Source: Sediminibacterium sp. (lineage in GTDB: Bacteria; Bacteroidota; Bacteroidia; Chitinophagales; Chitinophagaceae). Taken from it: DNA of 7,373 nt. The translations under genes and the position numbers were made by a program. The notes beneath the pieces were generated by a model, which had not been told where the DNA came from, made no database searches, and worked only from the letters and a program-made list of their open reading frames with translations. Location: contig JALRFB010000043.1 of the NCBI GenBank assembly GCA_023256555.1, positions 1 to 7,373 on the forward strand, written 5' to 3'. This document shows positions 1 through 7,373 of the stretch, in pieces (the first letter of the stretch is position 1; every line of letters begins with the position of its first letter).

Positions 1-744
1 TCGCTTGATACCTAAATCTGTAGGAGATACCAAGATTACTCCATTTAAATACATCCAATGTCTGTTTTGTAATTCTAATGACAAACCAGATACTCTTGTT
101 GTACCATAACTTTCTCCAATTAAGAATTTAGGAGAAGCCCATCTTTTTTGACGAGCCACAAATGCATTGATCCAGTCTGCTAAATATTTAACATCGGCAT
201 TTACTCCAAAGAATTTAGAAGTTGGAACAGACTTATCTACAATACGAGAGAATCCTGTGTTTACTGGATCGATATATACGATATCTGCAACATCTAAAAT
301 AGATTGTTGGTTTTCTTCAAATCCATAAGGTTGTACAGGATATCCTTCGTCATCAATTTTTAATTTTCTTGGACTAGTATAACCTAAGTGCATCCAAACA
401 CTCGCTGTACCTGGACCTCCGTTAAAAGAAATCACCAATGGACGCTCGTCTTTATTGGTAACATCTGTACGCTCATAATACACATAAAATAATCCTGCAA
501 TGGCTTTACCATCGTCATCCCATACTGGCATTGTACCAGTAACTACTTTATAAGATACTTTTTGACCTTTAATAGTGATTTCACCCTTGTTTTCAGTTTT
601 AGCTTCTAAAGAAAGTTCTCTTTTAAAACTTGGATTCATATCTGCTTTAGGGGCTGCTTTAGGTGCAGCGTCTTCAGCTGGTCTTTGAGCTTGAGCAAAC
701 AAGCTTGTAACTAACAACAAATACGTAAATAGTTGTTTTTGCAT
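1..744 (-). CDS. Secreted S10-family serine carboxypeptidase, N-terminal part (runs off left edge)
   Basis: The ATG is at 744-742 and the frame stays open for 248 codons to the window edge, so the C-terminal half is missing. Residues 1-19 form a signal peptide (MQKQ, a hydrophobic stretch, then AQA before Q20), which predicts export to the periplasm or beyond. An Ala/Pro/Lys-rich linker follows. Family S10 marks seen are NGGPG at 108-112 (oxyanion-hole region), DPVNTGFSR at 159-167, and GESYG at 210-214 with S212 as the likely nucleophile. The catalytic Asp and His would lie outside the window. S10 enzymes remove C-terminal residues from peptides at acidic pH; the substrate here is unknown. 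The usual NGGPGCSS appears as NGGPGTAS. The gene is transcribed divergently from gmk. Family assignment is firm, specificity is not. Confidence 0.9.
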   Translation of the reverse strand, partial: MQKQLFTYLLLVTSLFAQAQRPAEDAAPKAAPKADMNPSFKRELSLEAKTENKGEITIKGQKVSYKVVTGTMPVWDDDGKAIAGLFYVYYERTDVTNKDERPLVISFNGGPGTASVWMHLGYTSPRKLKIDDEGYPVQPYGFEENQQSILDVADIVYIDPVNTGFSRIVDKSVPTSKFFGVNADVKYLADWINAFVARQKRWASPKFLIGESYGTTRVSGLSLELQNRHWMYLNGVILVSPTDLGIKR

Positions 745-837
745 AAGGCTAATTTTTATTGGAATAAAATTTATAGTCCTAAATATACATCATTATAAAG
801 ATGCTAGATAACCGTTAGTATAATTATTTATTTAGGC
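745..837. promoter_or_regulatory. Divergent intergenic spacer between the S10 peptidase gene and gmk
   Basis: These 93 AT-rich bases must hold promoters for both flanking genes. On the minus strand I see two 7-of-8 matches to the Bacteroidota -7 element TAnnTTTG (TATATTTA and TAAATTTT), but neither has a TTG at a convincing -33 spacing. No clean match is seen on the plus strand inside the spacer. There is no strong hairpin or Shine-Dalgarno sequence. The promoter assignment is inferred from gene layout rather than from a clear motif. Confidence 0.35.
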
Positions 838-1446
838 ATGATTTCTGTAAATTTGACTATGTCAGCAATTGTTCCCCATACGAGTAAAAAAGTGATCATT
901 TTAACAGCCCCATCAGGTGCTGGAAAGTCCACGATAACCAAATACCTATTGTCCAACTACCCTAATTTGGCTTTTTCTATTTCTGCGACTACTAGAAAGC
1001 CAAGAGGAAACGAAAAAGATGGTATTGAATATCATTTTTTAACTGCTGCTGCTTTTGAAGGACATATTTATCAGAACGATTTTGTAGAATACGAAATGGT
1101 CTATGAGGGATTATATTATGGTACCCTTAAATCAGAATTAGATCGATTATGGCAATTAGGTAAAACTCCCGTTTTAGATATTGATGTAAAGGGTGCAATT
1201 AAAGTGCAAAATGTTTTAGGAGATAATTGTTTGTCTATTTTTATTATGCCCCCAAGCATTGAGGTATTAAAAGATCGATTATTAAGTAGACAAACTGAAT
1301 CTGCTGAAGCTATTCAAACTAGAATTGATAAAGCGGCTTACGAAATTGAATTCAGTAATCAATTCAAAGCAATTGTAAAAAATGAAGTATTAGAAGTGGC
1401 TTGTGCGGAAGTGGCAAAACTGATTGAAAACTTTATAAATAATTAA
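838..1446 (+). CDS. gmk: Guanylate kinase
   Basis: This cytoplasmic enzyme phosphorylates GMP to GDP with ATP, an essential step in guanine nucleotide synthesis and salvage. The 202 residues match the usual family length (~190-210). The P-loop APSGAGKS lies at 24-31. The GMP-binding segment SATTRKPRGNEKDGIEYHF spans 49-67, followed by the YYGT motif near 93-96, the LDIDVKGA strand-loop near 113-120, and the lid-region arginine-containing segment DRLLSRQTES. The start is uncertain. M1 at 838 gives a 16-residue lead before the core KKVIILTAPSG, while M8 at 859 gives a length equally typical of the family. The upstream frame is closed by a TAG at 805-807. The stop sits 2 nt before the SDR gene, so the two are probably cotranscribed. 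Confidence 0.95.
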   Translation: MISVNLTMSAIVPHTSKKVIILTAPSGAGKSTITKYLLSNYPNLAFSISATTRKPRGNEKDGIEYHFLTAAAFEGHIYQNDFVEYEMVYEGLYYGTLKSELDRLWQLGKTPVLDIDVKGAIKVQNVLGDNCLSIFIMPPSIEVLKDRLLSRQTESAEAIQTRIDKAAYEIEFSNQFKAIVKNEVLEVACAEVAKLIENFINN

Positions 1447-1448
1447 CC

Positions 1449-2267
1449 ATGAGCATGCAAGGAAAAACGGTTTTAATTACCGGCGGTACTAGAGGCATCG
1501 GAAAAGCAATGGCTTTAAAATTAGCTGCTGCAGGAGCAAATATTGTAATTGCTGCTAAATCGGTGGAAGAAGATCCGAGACTAGGTGGTACAATTTTTAC
1601 GGCAGCTGCAGAAGTAGAAGCCCTTGGTGCAAAGGCTCTGGCAGTGCAAGTAGATATTAGAGATGAAGCACAAATTGCAGCGGCTATTGCAAAAACAATT
1701 GAAACATTTGGTGGCATAGATATTTTAATCAATAACGCAAGCGCTATTCAATTAACCGATACTGCTAGTACGCCTAGCAAACGTTTTGATTTGATGCATG
1801 ACATAAATGTGAGAGGAACTTTCTTGATGGTGCAACATGCTTTACCCTATTTAAGAAAAGGAAAGAACCCACATATTTTAACTTTATCACCTCCAATTAA
1901 TTTAGCACCCAAATGGTTAGCACCACATGTTGCTTATACTATTTCTAAATACAATATGAGTATGATGACACTTGGTTGGGCAGAAGAATTTAAAGAGGAT
2001 GGTATTGCAGTCAACGCATTGTGGCCGCGCACAACCATTGATACTGCAGCTGTTCGCAATTTATTAGGTGGGGAAGCTTTGGCTAAAATGAGTAGAACAG
2101 TAGATATTATTGCAGATGCAGCTTTCTTTATTTTATCAAAAGAAAAATTAGCCTACACTGGTAAAACTTTTATAGACGAAGAAGTGTTGGCTGCTGAAGG
2201 TATTACCGATTTAGAAAAATACTCGGTGGTTCCTGGAGGAAAATTATTTTACGATTTATTTTTATAA
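1449..2267 (+). CDS. HSDL2-type short-chain dehydrogenase/reductase (NAD(P)-dependent)
   Basis: A classical SDR Rossmann fold of 272 residues. The cofactor-binding motif TGGTRGIG is at 11-18 and NNAS at 95-98. The catalytic tetrad is read as N120, S147, Y163 and K167 (YxxxK inside YTISK). The segment LSPPINLAPKWLAPHVAYTISKY and the later AVNALWPRTTIDTAA are characteristic of the hydroxysteroid dehydrogenase-like 2 subgroup, in which NNAS in place of NNAG is normal. Unlike the animal proteins there is no C-terminal SCP2 sterol-carrier domain. No signal peptide is present, so it should be cytoplasmic. The substrate cannot be told from sequence; a lipid or acyl carbonyl compound is a guess from the subgroup. 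It sits 2 nt after gmk and 18 nt before the amidohydrolase, as the middle gene of a likely operon. A second in-frame ATG at 1455 could also serve as start. Confidence 0.88.
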   Translation: MSMQGKTVLITGGTRGIGKAMALKLAAAGANIVIAAKSVEEDPRLGGTIFTAAAEVEALGAKALAVQVDIRDEAQIAAAIAKTIETFGGIDILINNASAIQLTDTASTPSKRFDLMHDINVRGTFLMVQHALPYLRKGKNPHILTLSPPINLAPKWLAPHVAYTISKYNMSMMTLGWAEEFKEDGIAVNALWPRTTIDTAAVRNLLGGEALAKMSRTVDIIADAAFFILSKEKLAYTGKTFIDEEVLAAEGITDLEKYSVVPGGKLFYDLFL

Positions 2268-2285
2268 CGATTCAAAACAATTCAG

Positions 2286-3734
2286 ATGAAAAAATTATTG
2301 TTAGGTGCTGTGATGTTATTGTCTTTTGGTGCTTGGGCACAAAAGAAAGCAAAGCTTGATCCAACTGCTGCAACTAAAGACGCAGCTTTAAATGCTTTAA
2401 ACAATGCTTATGAAGCAGATAAGAAAACCGCTTTACAAATTTGGGATTTTGCTGAAGTAGGTTATAAAGAAGTAAAGAGTGCTGCATTGCATGTGCAACA
2501 TTTAAGAGATGCTGGCTTTACAGTGCAAACCGGCGTAGCGGATATTCCAACAGCATTTGTAGCGACTTATGGTAGTGGTAGTCCGGTAATTGGTATTTTA
2601 GCTGAATACGATGCATTGCCTGGTATCATCCAAACGAATTCTCCAGAAAGAAATCCTGCTCCTGGCAAAACAGCTGGTCATGCTTGTGGTCACCATTTAT
2701 TTGGTACAGCTAGTGTATCTGCCGGTATTGCTATTAAAGAGTTAATCGCTTCTGGTAAATTAAAAGGTACTGTAAAAGTATTTGGTACACCGGCAGAAGA
2801 AGGAGGAAGTGGCAAAGTGTTTTTAGTAAGAGCTGGTTTATTCAATGATGTGGATGCGGTGATTCACTGGCATCCTGATGATGTGAACGCTGTAACTACT
2901 ACAAGTGCTTTAGCGAATAAGTCTGCTAAATTTAAATTCTATGGCGTTTCTGCACATGCTGCTGCTGCACCAGATCAAGGAAGATCTGCATTAGATGCGG
3001 TGGAGGCAATGGACAATATGGTAAACATGATGCGTGAACATATTCCTCAAGAAACCAGAATTCACTATGTAATTACTTCCGGTGGTAAAGCACCCAATGT
3101 GGTGCCTGATTTTGCTGAAGTATATTACTATGTACGTCATCCAAAAAGAAAAGATGTAGTAGAAATTTTTGATAGAGTAGTAAAAGCTGCTGAAGGTGCT
3201 GCTTTGGGAACTGGTACTACTATGAAATATGATATCATTGGAGGTACACACGACTTGTTAATTAATAAAACATTGGCTGAAGCAATGCAAGCGAATTTAG
3301 ATAAAGTAGGTGGTGTAAATTATACAGAAGATGAAATTGCTTTTGCTAAGAAGATTCAAACAACTATGTTAGCGCCTGTTGATATTGCAACCGCTGGCAA
3401 AGTGAAACCATTATCTTATATCAATGAAGGCAATAGTGGTTCTACAGATGTAGGTGATGTTAGCTATGCAAAACCAACCGTAGGATTACGCGCTGCAACT
3501 TGGGTACCAGGTACACCTGCACATAGCTGGCAAGCAATTGCTTCTGGTGGTACTGAAATTGGTACTAAAGGAATGTTAGTGGCAAGTAAAACAATGGCAT
3601 TAACTGCAATTGATTTAATGAGCAATCCTGCATTACTTTCTAAAGCAGTAGAAGAGTTTAAAACATCTATCGGAGATTATAAATACAAAGCATTGTTGGG
3701 AGATATTAAACCCGCATTGAATTATAGAGATTAA
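2286..3734 (+). CDS. Exported M20-family amidohydrolase, AbgB-like
   Basis: A 482-residue metallopeptidase-type amidohydrolase. Residues 1-18 form a signal peptide (MKK, hydrophobic core, AWA before Q19), with no lipobox cysteine, so a soluble periplasmic enzyme is predicted. Likely metal and catalytic residues are D109 in EYDALP, C134 and H136 in GHACGHH, E171/E172 in GTPAEEGGSGK, H196 in HWHP and H413 near PAHSW. The lid (dimerisation) domain begins near KFKFYGVSAHAA at ~215-227. The GTPAEEGGSGKVFLVRAG and HWHPDD segments resemble subunit B of aminobenzoyl-glutamate hydrolase, so an N-acyl or aminoacyl amide bond is the expected target; the actual substrate is unknown. One small oddity is H137 where relatives usually have Asn or Asp. 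The last codons form one arm of a perfect hairpin. It is the last gene of the gmk cluster. Confidence 0.88.
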   Translation: MKKLLLGAVMLLSFGAWAQKKAKLDPTAATKDAALNALNNAYEADKKTALQIWDFAEVGYKEVKSAALHVQHLRDAGFTVQTGVADIPTAFVATYGSGSPVIGILAEYDALPGIIQTNSPERNPAPGKTAGHACGHHLFGTASVSAGIAIKELIASGKLKGTVKVFGTPAEEGGSGKVFLVRAGLFNDVDAVIHWHPDDVNAVTTTSALANKSAKFKFYGVSAHAAAAPDQGRSALDAVEAMDNMVNMMREHIPQETRIHYVITSGGKAPNVVPDFAEVYYYVRHPKRKDVVEIFDRVVKAAEGAALGTGTTMKYDIIGGTHDLLINKTLAEAMQANLDKVGGVNYTEDEIAFAKKIQTTMLAPVDIATAGKVKPLSYINEGNSGSTDVGDVSYAKPTVGLRAATWVPGTPAHSWQAIASGGTEIGTKGMLVASKTMALTAIDLMSNPALLSKAVEEFKTSIGDYKYKALLGDIKPALNYRD

Positions 3735-3763
3735 TTATAAAAAGTAATTAATCTCTATAATTC
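3719..3763. repeat. Perfect 19-bp inverted repeat spanning the amidohydrolase stop codon
   Basis: The left arm is 3719-3737 and the right arm 3745-3763, with a 7-nt TAAAAAG loop. All 19 positions pair, including a closing G-C. The arm covers the last four sense codons (Asn-Tyr-Arg-Asp) and the TAA of the upstream gene, so half of it is coding. The stem is AT-rich but long. A T6 run at 3774-3779 lies about 10 nt downstream, too far for a textbook intrinsic terminator. It may shield the mRNA 3' end or act together with the next hairpin. Confidence 0.85.
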
Positions 3764-3778
3764 CCTCTAATGATTTTT

Positions 3779-3807
3779 TCAAGGCACCCCATAAACGGGT
3801 GCCTTGA
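3779..3807 (+). terminator. Rho-independent terminator of the gmk-SDR-amidohydrolase cluster
   Basis: A perfect 11-bp stem, TCAAGGCACCC with GGGTGCCTTGA, encloses a 7-nt loop (CATAAAC) and is followed by the T-rich TTTATTTTA. This is a standard intrinsic terminator for plus-strand transcription. In the minus direction the hairpin is followed by an A-run instead of a U-run, so the convergent lysS fragment probably does not use it efficiently. Confidence 0.85.
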
Positions 3808-3824
3808 TTTATTTTACAGTTTGT

Positions 3825-4618
<794 letters not shown>

Positions 4619-4619
4619 C

Positions 4620-4988
4620 TTAGTCTAAAATTACTTCTCCTTCAATAGTTAATTCGGTTGGAAGTTTAGTGCCAGCAAATTTCACAGTTACTTTCTTTTT
4701 AAACACACCACTATAAGGAGCAGTATAGGTTACTTTGATATTTCCTTTTTGTCCTTTTAATACAGGATCTTGTTTGTATTCTGGAGTTGTACATCCACAT
4801 TCTGCTTGAGCAAATTCAATGACTGCAGGTTTATTTCCAGTATTTGTGAAGCTAAAAACAACTGCTTTATGAATGCCTTTTTTAATCTTCCCAAAATTAT
4901 GTGTGGTTTTGTCAAATTTAATTTCAGATTGTGCATTTAAGCCGGTCAAAATCAGGCAAAAGGATAATAAAAAAGCTAGTTTTTTCAT
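4620..4988 (-). CDS. DUF1573-domain exported protein
   Basis: A small 122-residue protein. Residues 1-19 form a signal peptide (MKK, hydrophobic core, LNA before Q20), so it is periplasmic or surface-exposed; there is no cysteine at the cleavage site. The mature part is a single DUF1573 domain with an Ig-like beta-sandwich pattern: FDKTTHNFGKIKKG at ~25-38, the FSFTNTGNKP strand-turn, the hallmark ECGCTTPEY near residues 63-71, and the KVTYTAPYSG strand, ending in an EGEV motif. The length is typical for a one-domain Bacteroidota member. The molecular role of the family is not established. It is the first gene of a minus-strand unit, and its TAA is 1 nt before the aminotransferase ATG. The E1 dehydrogenase gene is divergent. 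Confidence 0.88.
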   Translation of the reverse strand: MKKLAFLLSFCLILTGLNAQSEIKFDKTTHNFGKIKKGIHKAVVFSFTNTGNKPAVIEFAQAECGCTTPEYKQDPVLKGQKGNIKVTYTAPYSGVFKKKVTVKFAGTKLPTELTIEGEVILD

Positions 4989-5093
4989 AAAAATAGGGTT
5001 GAAATTATAGGGTAAAAATATCGAAAAAACCCTAATTATTTGATTTTATCTAATTATAGACTTTTTATGGTTTTTGCACCTTATTTTTGTTCC
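4989..5093. promoter_or_regulatory. Divergent promoter region with three TAGGGT-type hexamers
   Basis: This 105-bp spacer separates the divergent DUF1573 and E1 genes. TAGGGT occurs at 4994-4999 and 5009-5014 as direct copies 15 bp apart, each preceded by A, and in inverted form (ACCCTA) at 5029-5034. The outer pair extends to a 7-bp inverted repeat, TAGGGTT and AACCCTA. All three lie on the DUF1573 side and could bind a regulator, but chance is not excluded. A minus-strand 7-of-8 match to TAnnTTTG (TATTTTTA) overlaps the same area. Confidence 0.35.
5082..5089 (+). promoter_or_regulatory. Perfect TAnnTTTG match just upstream of the E1 gene start
   Basis: TATTTTTG matches the Bacteroidota -7 consensus exactly and ends 4 nt before the ATG at 5094. 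If used, transcription would begin at about the start codon, giving a nearly leaderless mRNA. No TTG is found about 19 nt upstream for a -33 element, so this remains a weak call in AT-rich sequence. Confidence 0.25.
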
Positions 5094-7373
5094 ATGGAAT
5101 CCCATTTAGAAGCCCAAAACAATGCCGATATGCTTTCTTTTGAAGCATTTCGAAACTCTGTGATTGCAGATTACAGATTGGCACTTTTAAGTAGGGAAGT
5201 AAGTTTACTGGGAAGAAGAGAAGTACTTACAGGCAAGGCGAAATTTGGCATTTTTGGAGATGGTAAAGAAGTTGCCCAAATTGCATTGGCCAAATATTTT
5301 CAACAAGGCGATTTTAGAAGTGGTTATTATAGAGACCAAACCATGATGTTTGCATTGGGTGTTGCCAATGTGGAGACCTATTTTTCTCAATTATATGCCG
5401 ATACCATCAATGATCCATTTAGTGGTGGTAAGAATATGAATGCTCATTTTGCCACCAAATTTGTACACGAAAATGGTGAGTGGAATAATTTAACAGAGCA
5501 ATATAATATTACAGCAGATATCGCTCCGACTGCTGGACAAATGGTAAGAGGTCTGGGCTTGGCATTTGCATCCAAATGTTTTAGAAATGTTGATCAATTA
5601 GCGCAATTTAAAACATTAAGTAAACATGGAGACGAGGTATGTTTCTGTACTATTGGAGATGCAAGTACTTCCGAAGGACATTTTTGGGAAGTAGTGAATG
5701 CTGCTGGTGTATTACAAGTGCCTTTAGTGATTTTTGTATACGATGATGGATATGGCATTTCAGTTCCAACAAAATTACAAACTACCAAAGGTTCTATATC
5801 TGCCGCCTTGAAAGGTTTTGAAAGACAGGCAGGAACTAATGGAATTCAAATTTACACAGTGAAGGGTTGGGATTATGCTTCGATGTGTGAGACATTTGAA
5901 GCAGGAATAGATTTAGCAAGAACAACACATACCCCGGTAGTATTTCATGTACAAGAATTAACGCAACCTCAGGGACATTCTACTAGTGGAAGTCATGAAA
6001 GATATAAATCTGCGGAAAGATTAGAGTGGGAGCGTGAATGGGATTGTAATAAAAAAATGAAAGAGTGGTTAATATTAAATGAATTAACTACAGAAGAAGC
6101 ATTGAATCAATTAGAGTCTGAAGTAAAACAAGAGGTAAGATTAGCAAAGCAAAAGGCTTGGGATAAATACTACTTACCTATCAAAGAAAAGGTACAAGAA
6201 GCTATTCAATTAGCTCAAACAAATCTTGGTGAAACTGATTTAGCAATTATTACTCCATTATGCAATGAATTAATCTCAAACAAAGAGCCACTTAAAAGAG
6301 ATATTTTCAGAACAGTGAGTTTGGTCTTGGAGCTCCTGCCTCAACACCCTAATGCAAAATTAATTGAGCAGTTCTTAAATGATTACCATGCAGCAGAAGC
6401 GCCAGCTTATGCAAAGGATTTATATGACGAAGGTCCAAAAAGTACTTTGAATGTTCCAGTTGAATCTGTTCAATATGCAACAGATGCGCCTATAGTGAAT
6501 GGGTATGAGGTATTGAATAAATATTTCGATGAATTATTTACGGTGAATCCTAAAGTATTTGCATTTGGAGAAGACTTAGGAAATATTGGAGATGTAAATC
6601 AAGGTTTTGCTGGTTTACAATTAAAGCATGGTGAAAATAGAATTTTTGACACAGGTATTCGCGAGCAATCTATCATGGGACAAGCGCATGGTATGGCGAT
6701 GAGAGGTTTAAGACCCATTGCTGAAATTCAATATTTGGATTATTTATTATATGGATTACAAACATTGAGTGATGACGTTGCTACACTTCATTATAGAAGT
6801 AATGGATTACAAAGTAGCCCTGTAATTATAAGAACTAGAGGTCATAGATTAGAAGGAATTTTCCATAGTGGATCACCCATGGGTATGATTGTAAATTCTT
6901 TAAGAGGAATGTATGTTTGCGTACCGAGAAATATGGTGCAAGCAGTGGGCATGTACAATACTTTATTAAGAGGCAATGATCCAGCTTTATTAATTGAATG
7001 CTTGAATGGGTATCGATTAAAAGAAAAAATGCCTTCCAATATTACAGAGTATACGATTCCATTAGGTAAACCAGAGATTTTAAAAGAAGGTGCTGATATT
7101 ACTATTGTATCTTATGGTTCAACTTTGAGAATTATACAAGACGCTGCAGAGCGTTTACAAACAATGGGGGTGGATTGTGAAATTATTGACGTACAAACCT
7201 TATTACCATTTGATATCAATCATATAATTGTTTCTTCTTTGAAGAAAACCAATCGAATTTTATTTGTGGATGAAGATGTTCCAGGTGGTGCAAGTGCATA
7301 TATGTACCAACAAGTTATCGAAATCCAAGGTGGTTATAGACATTTAGATGTAGCTGCAAGAACACTAAGTGCA
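5094..7373 (+). CDS. Fused E1 alpha-beta component of a branched-chain-type 2-oxoacid dehydrogenase (3' end off window)
   Basis: The frame is open for exactly 760 codons to the window edge. The protein is a thiamine-diphosphate E1 that decarboxylates a 2-oxoacid and acylates the lipoyl group of E2. The alpha part (~15-385) has YYRDQTMMFALG at 78-89, GGKNMNAHFA at 111-120, and the ThDP/Mg motif with G188-D189, E199 and N202. It also has DDGYGIS at 217-223 and GHSTSGSHERYKS at 294-306, the loop equivalent to the mammalian phosphorylation loop. A mostly helical ~80-residue linker follows. The beta part starts near 467 (VNGYEVLNKYF) with the catalytic-type glutamate E493 in FGEDLG, then DTGIREQSIMGQAHGMAMRG. 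Beta subunits are ~325 residues, so about 40 are missing. The layout resembles the branched-chain enzyme more than pyruvate dehydrogenase, but substrate is inferred. An in-frame ATG at 5067 is an alternative start. Confidence 0.88.
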   Translation, partial: MESHLEAQNNADMLSFEAFRNSVIADYRLALLSREVSLLGRREVLTGKAKFGIFGDGKEVAQIALAKYFQQGDFRSGYYRDQTMMFALGVANVETYFSQLYADTINDPFSGGKNMNAHFATKFVHENGEWNNLTEQYNITADIAPTAGQMVRGLGLAFASKCFRNVDQLAQFKTLSKHGDEVCFCTIGDASTSEGHFWEVVNAAGVLQVPLVIFVYDDGYGISVPTKLQTTKGSISAALKGFERQAGTNGIQIYTVKGWDYASMCETFEAGIDLARTTHTPVVFHVQELTQPQGHSTSGSHERYKSAERLEWEREWDCNKKMKEWLILNELTTEEALNQLESEVKQEVRLAKQKAWDKYYLPIKEKVQEAIQLAQTNLGETDLAIITPLCNELISNKEPLKRDIFRTVSLVLELLPQHPNAKLIEQFLNDYHAAEAPAYAKDLYDEGPKSTLNVPVESVQYATDAPIVNGYEVLNKYFDELFTVNPKVFAFGEDLGNIGDVNQGFAGLQLKHGENRIFDTGIREQSIMGQAHGMAMRGLRPIAEIQYLDYLLYGLQTLSDDVATLHYRSNGLQSSPVIIRTRGHRLEGIFHSGSPMGMIVNSLRGMYVCVPRNMVQAVGMYNTLLRGNDPALLIECLNGYRLKEKMPSNITEYTIPLGKPEILKEGADITIVSYGSTLRIIQDAAERLQTMGVDCEIIDVQTLLPFDINHIIVSSLKKTNRILFVDEDVPGGASAYMYQQVIEIQGGYRHLDVAARTLSA

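Noticed and set aside
1433..1732. Minus-strand open frame of 99 codons
   Set aside because: It lies fully opposite the gmk end and the SDR gene, its Ala/Pro-rich composition mirrors the Ala/Gly-rich sense codons, and it has no recognisable domain.
1731..1742. NNAS instead of the usual SDR NNAG motif, as a possible loss-of-function change
   Set aside because: NNAS is normal in the HSDL2 subgroup, to which the rest of the protein clearly belongs, and the N-S-Y-K tetrad is complete.
2991..3251. Minus-strand open frame of 86 codons
   Set aside because: It is antisense to the well-supported M20 amidohydrolase, with Ser/Tyr/Phe-rich low-quality composition and no motif.
3779..3807. Bidirectional terminator shared with lysS
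   Set aside because: In the minus direction the stem is followed by A residues rather than a U-run, so only plus-strand termination is supported.
5205..5390. Minus-strand open frame inside the E1 gene
   Set aside because: It is antisense to conserved E1 alpha sequence; the frames at 5594-5788 and 6842-7039 were dismissed for the same reason.

Overview
The window looks like chromosomal DNA from a Bacteroidota bacterium. The composition is AT-rich, clear Shine-Dalgarno sequences are absent, intergenic gaps are short, and the gene content fits: exported proteins with short signal peptides, a DUF1573 protein, and a fused alpha/beta E1 dehydrogenase. A Chitinophagaceae-like source is plausible but cannot be fixed from this window. 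No rRNA, tRNA, CRISPR array, phage gene or insertion sequence was seen.

Layout. Positions 1-744 (minus) carry the N-terminal part of a secreted S10 serine carboxypeptidase that runs off the left edge. A 93-bp divergent spacer separates it from a plus-strand cluster: gmk (guanylate kinase), a short-chain dehydrogenase of the HSDL2 type, and an exported AbgB-like M20 amidohydrolase, with gaps of 2 and 18 nt that suggest one transcript. The cluster ends in two tandem hairpins. The first is a perfect 19-bp inverted repeat that straddles the amidohydrolase stop codon, and the second is an 11-bp terminator-like stem.

Positions 3825-4988 (minus) hold a DUF1573 protein, then 1 nt later a class I/II aminotransferase that is cut off at 200 residues. 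The aminotransferase runs directly into the last ~73 codons of lysyl-tRNA synthetase (lysS) in a different frame. The two broken genes share a 19-nt stretch at the join, the mark of either a microhomology-mediated deletion or an assembly misjoin. Because lysS is normally essential, this junction is the most important thing to check here.

From 5094 to the right edge (plus) runs a large fused thiamine-diphosphate E1 component of a branched-chain-type 2-oxoacid dehydrogenase. It is about 760 residues long so far and probably lacks only its last ~40. The spacer between it and the DUF1573 gene contains three copies of a TAGGGT-type hexamer.

Most genes are ordinary metabolic or housekeeping functions. 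I see no convincing new multi-gene system; the unusual signals are the gene-to-gene junction and the tandem 3' hairpins.
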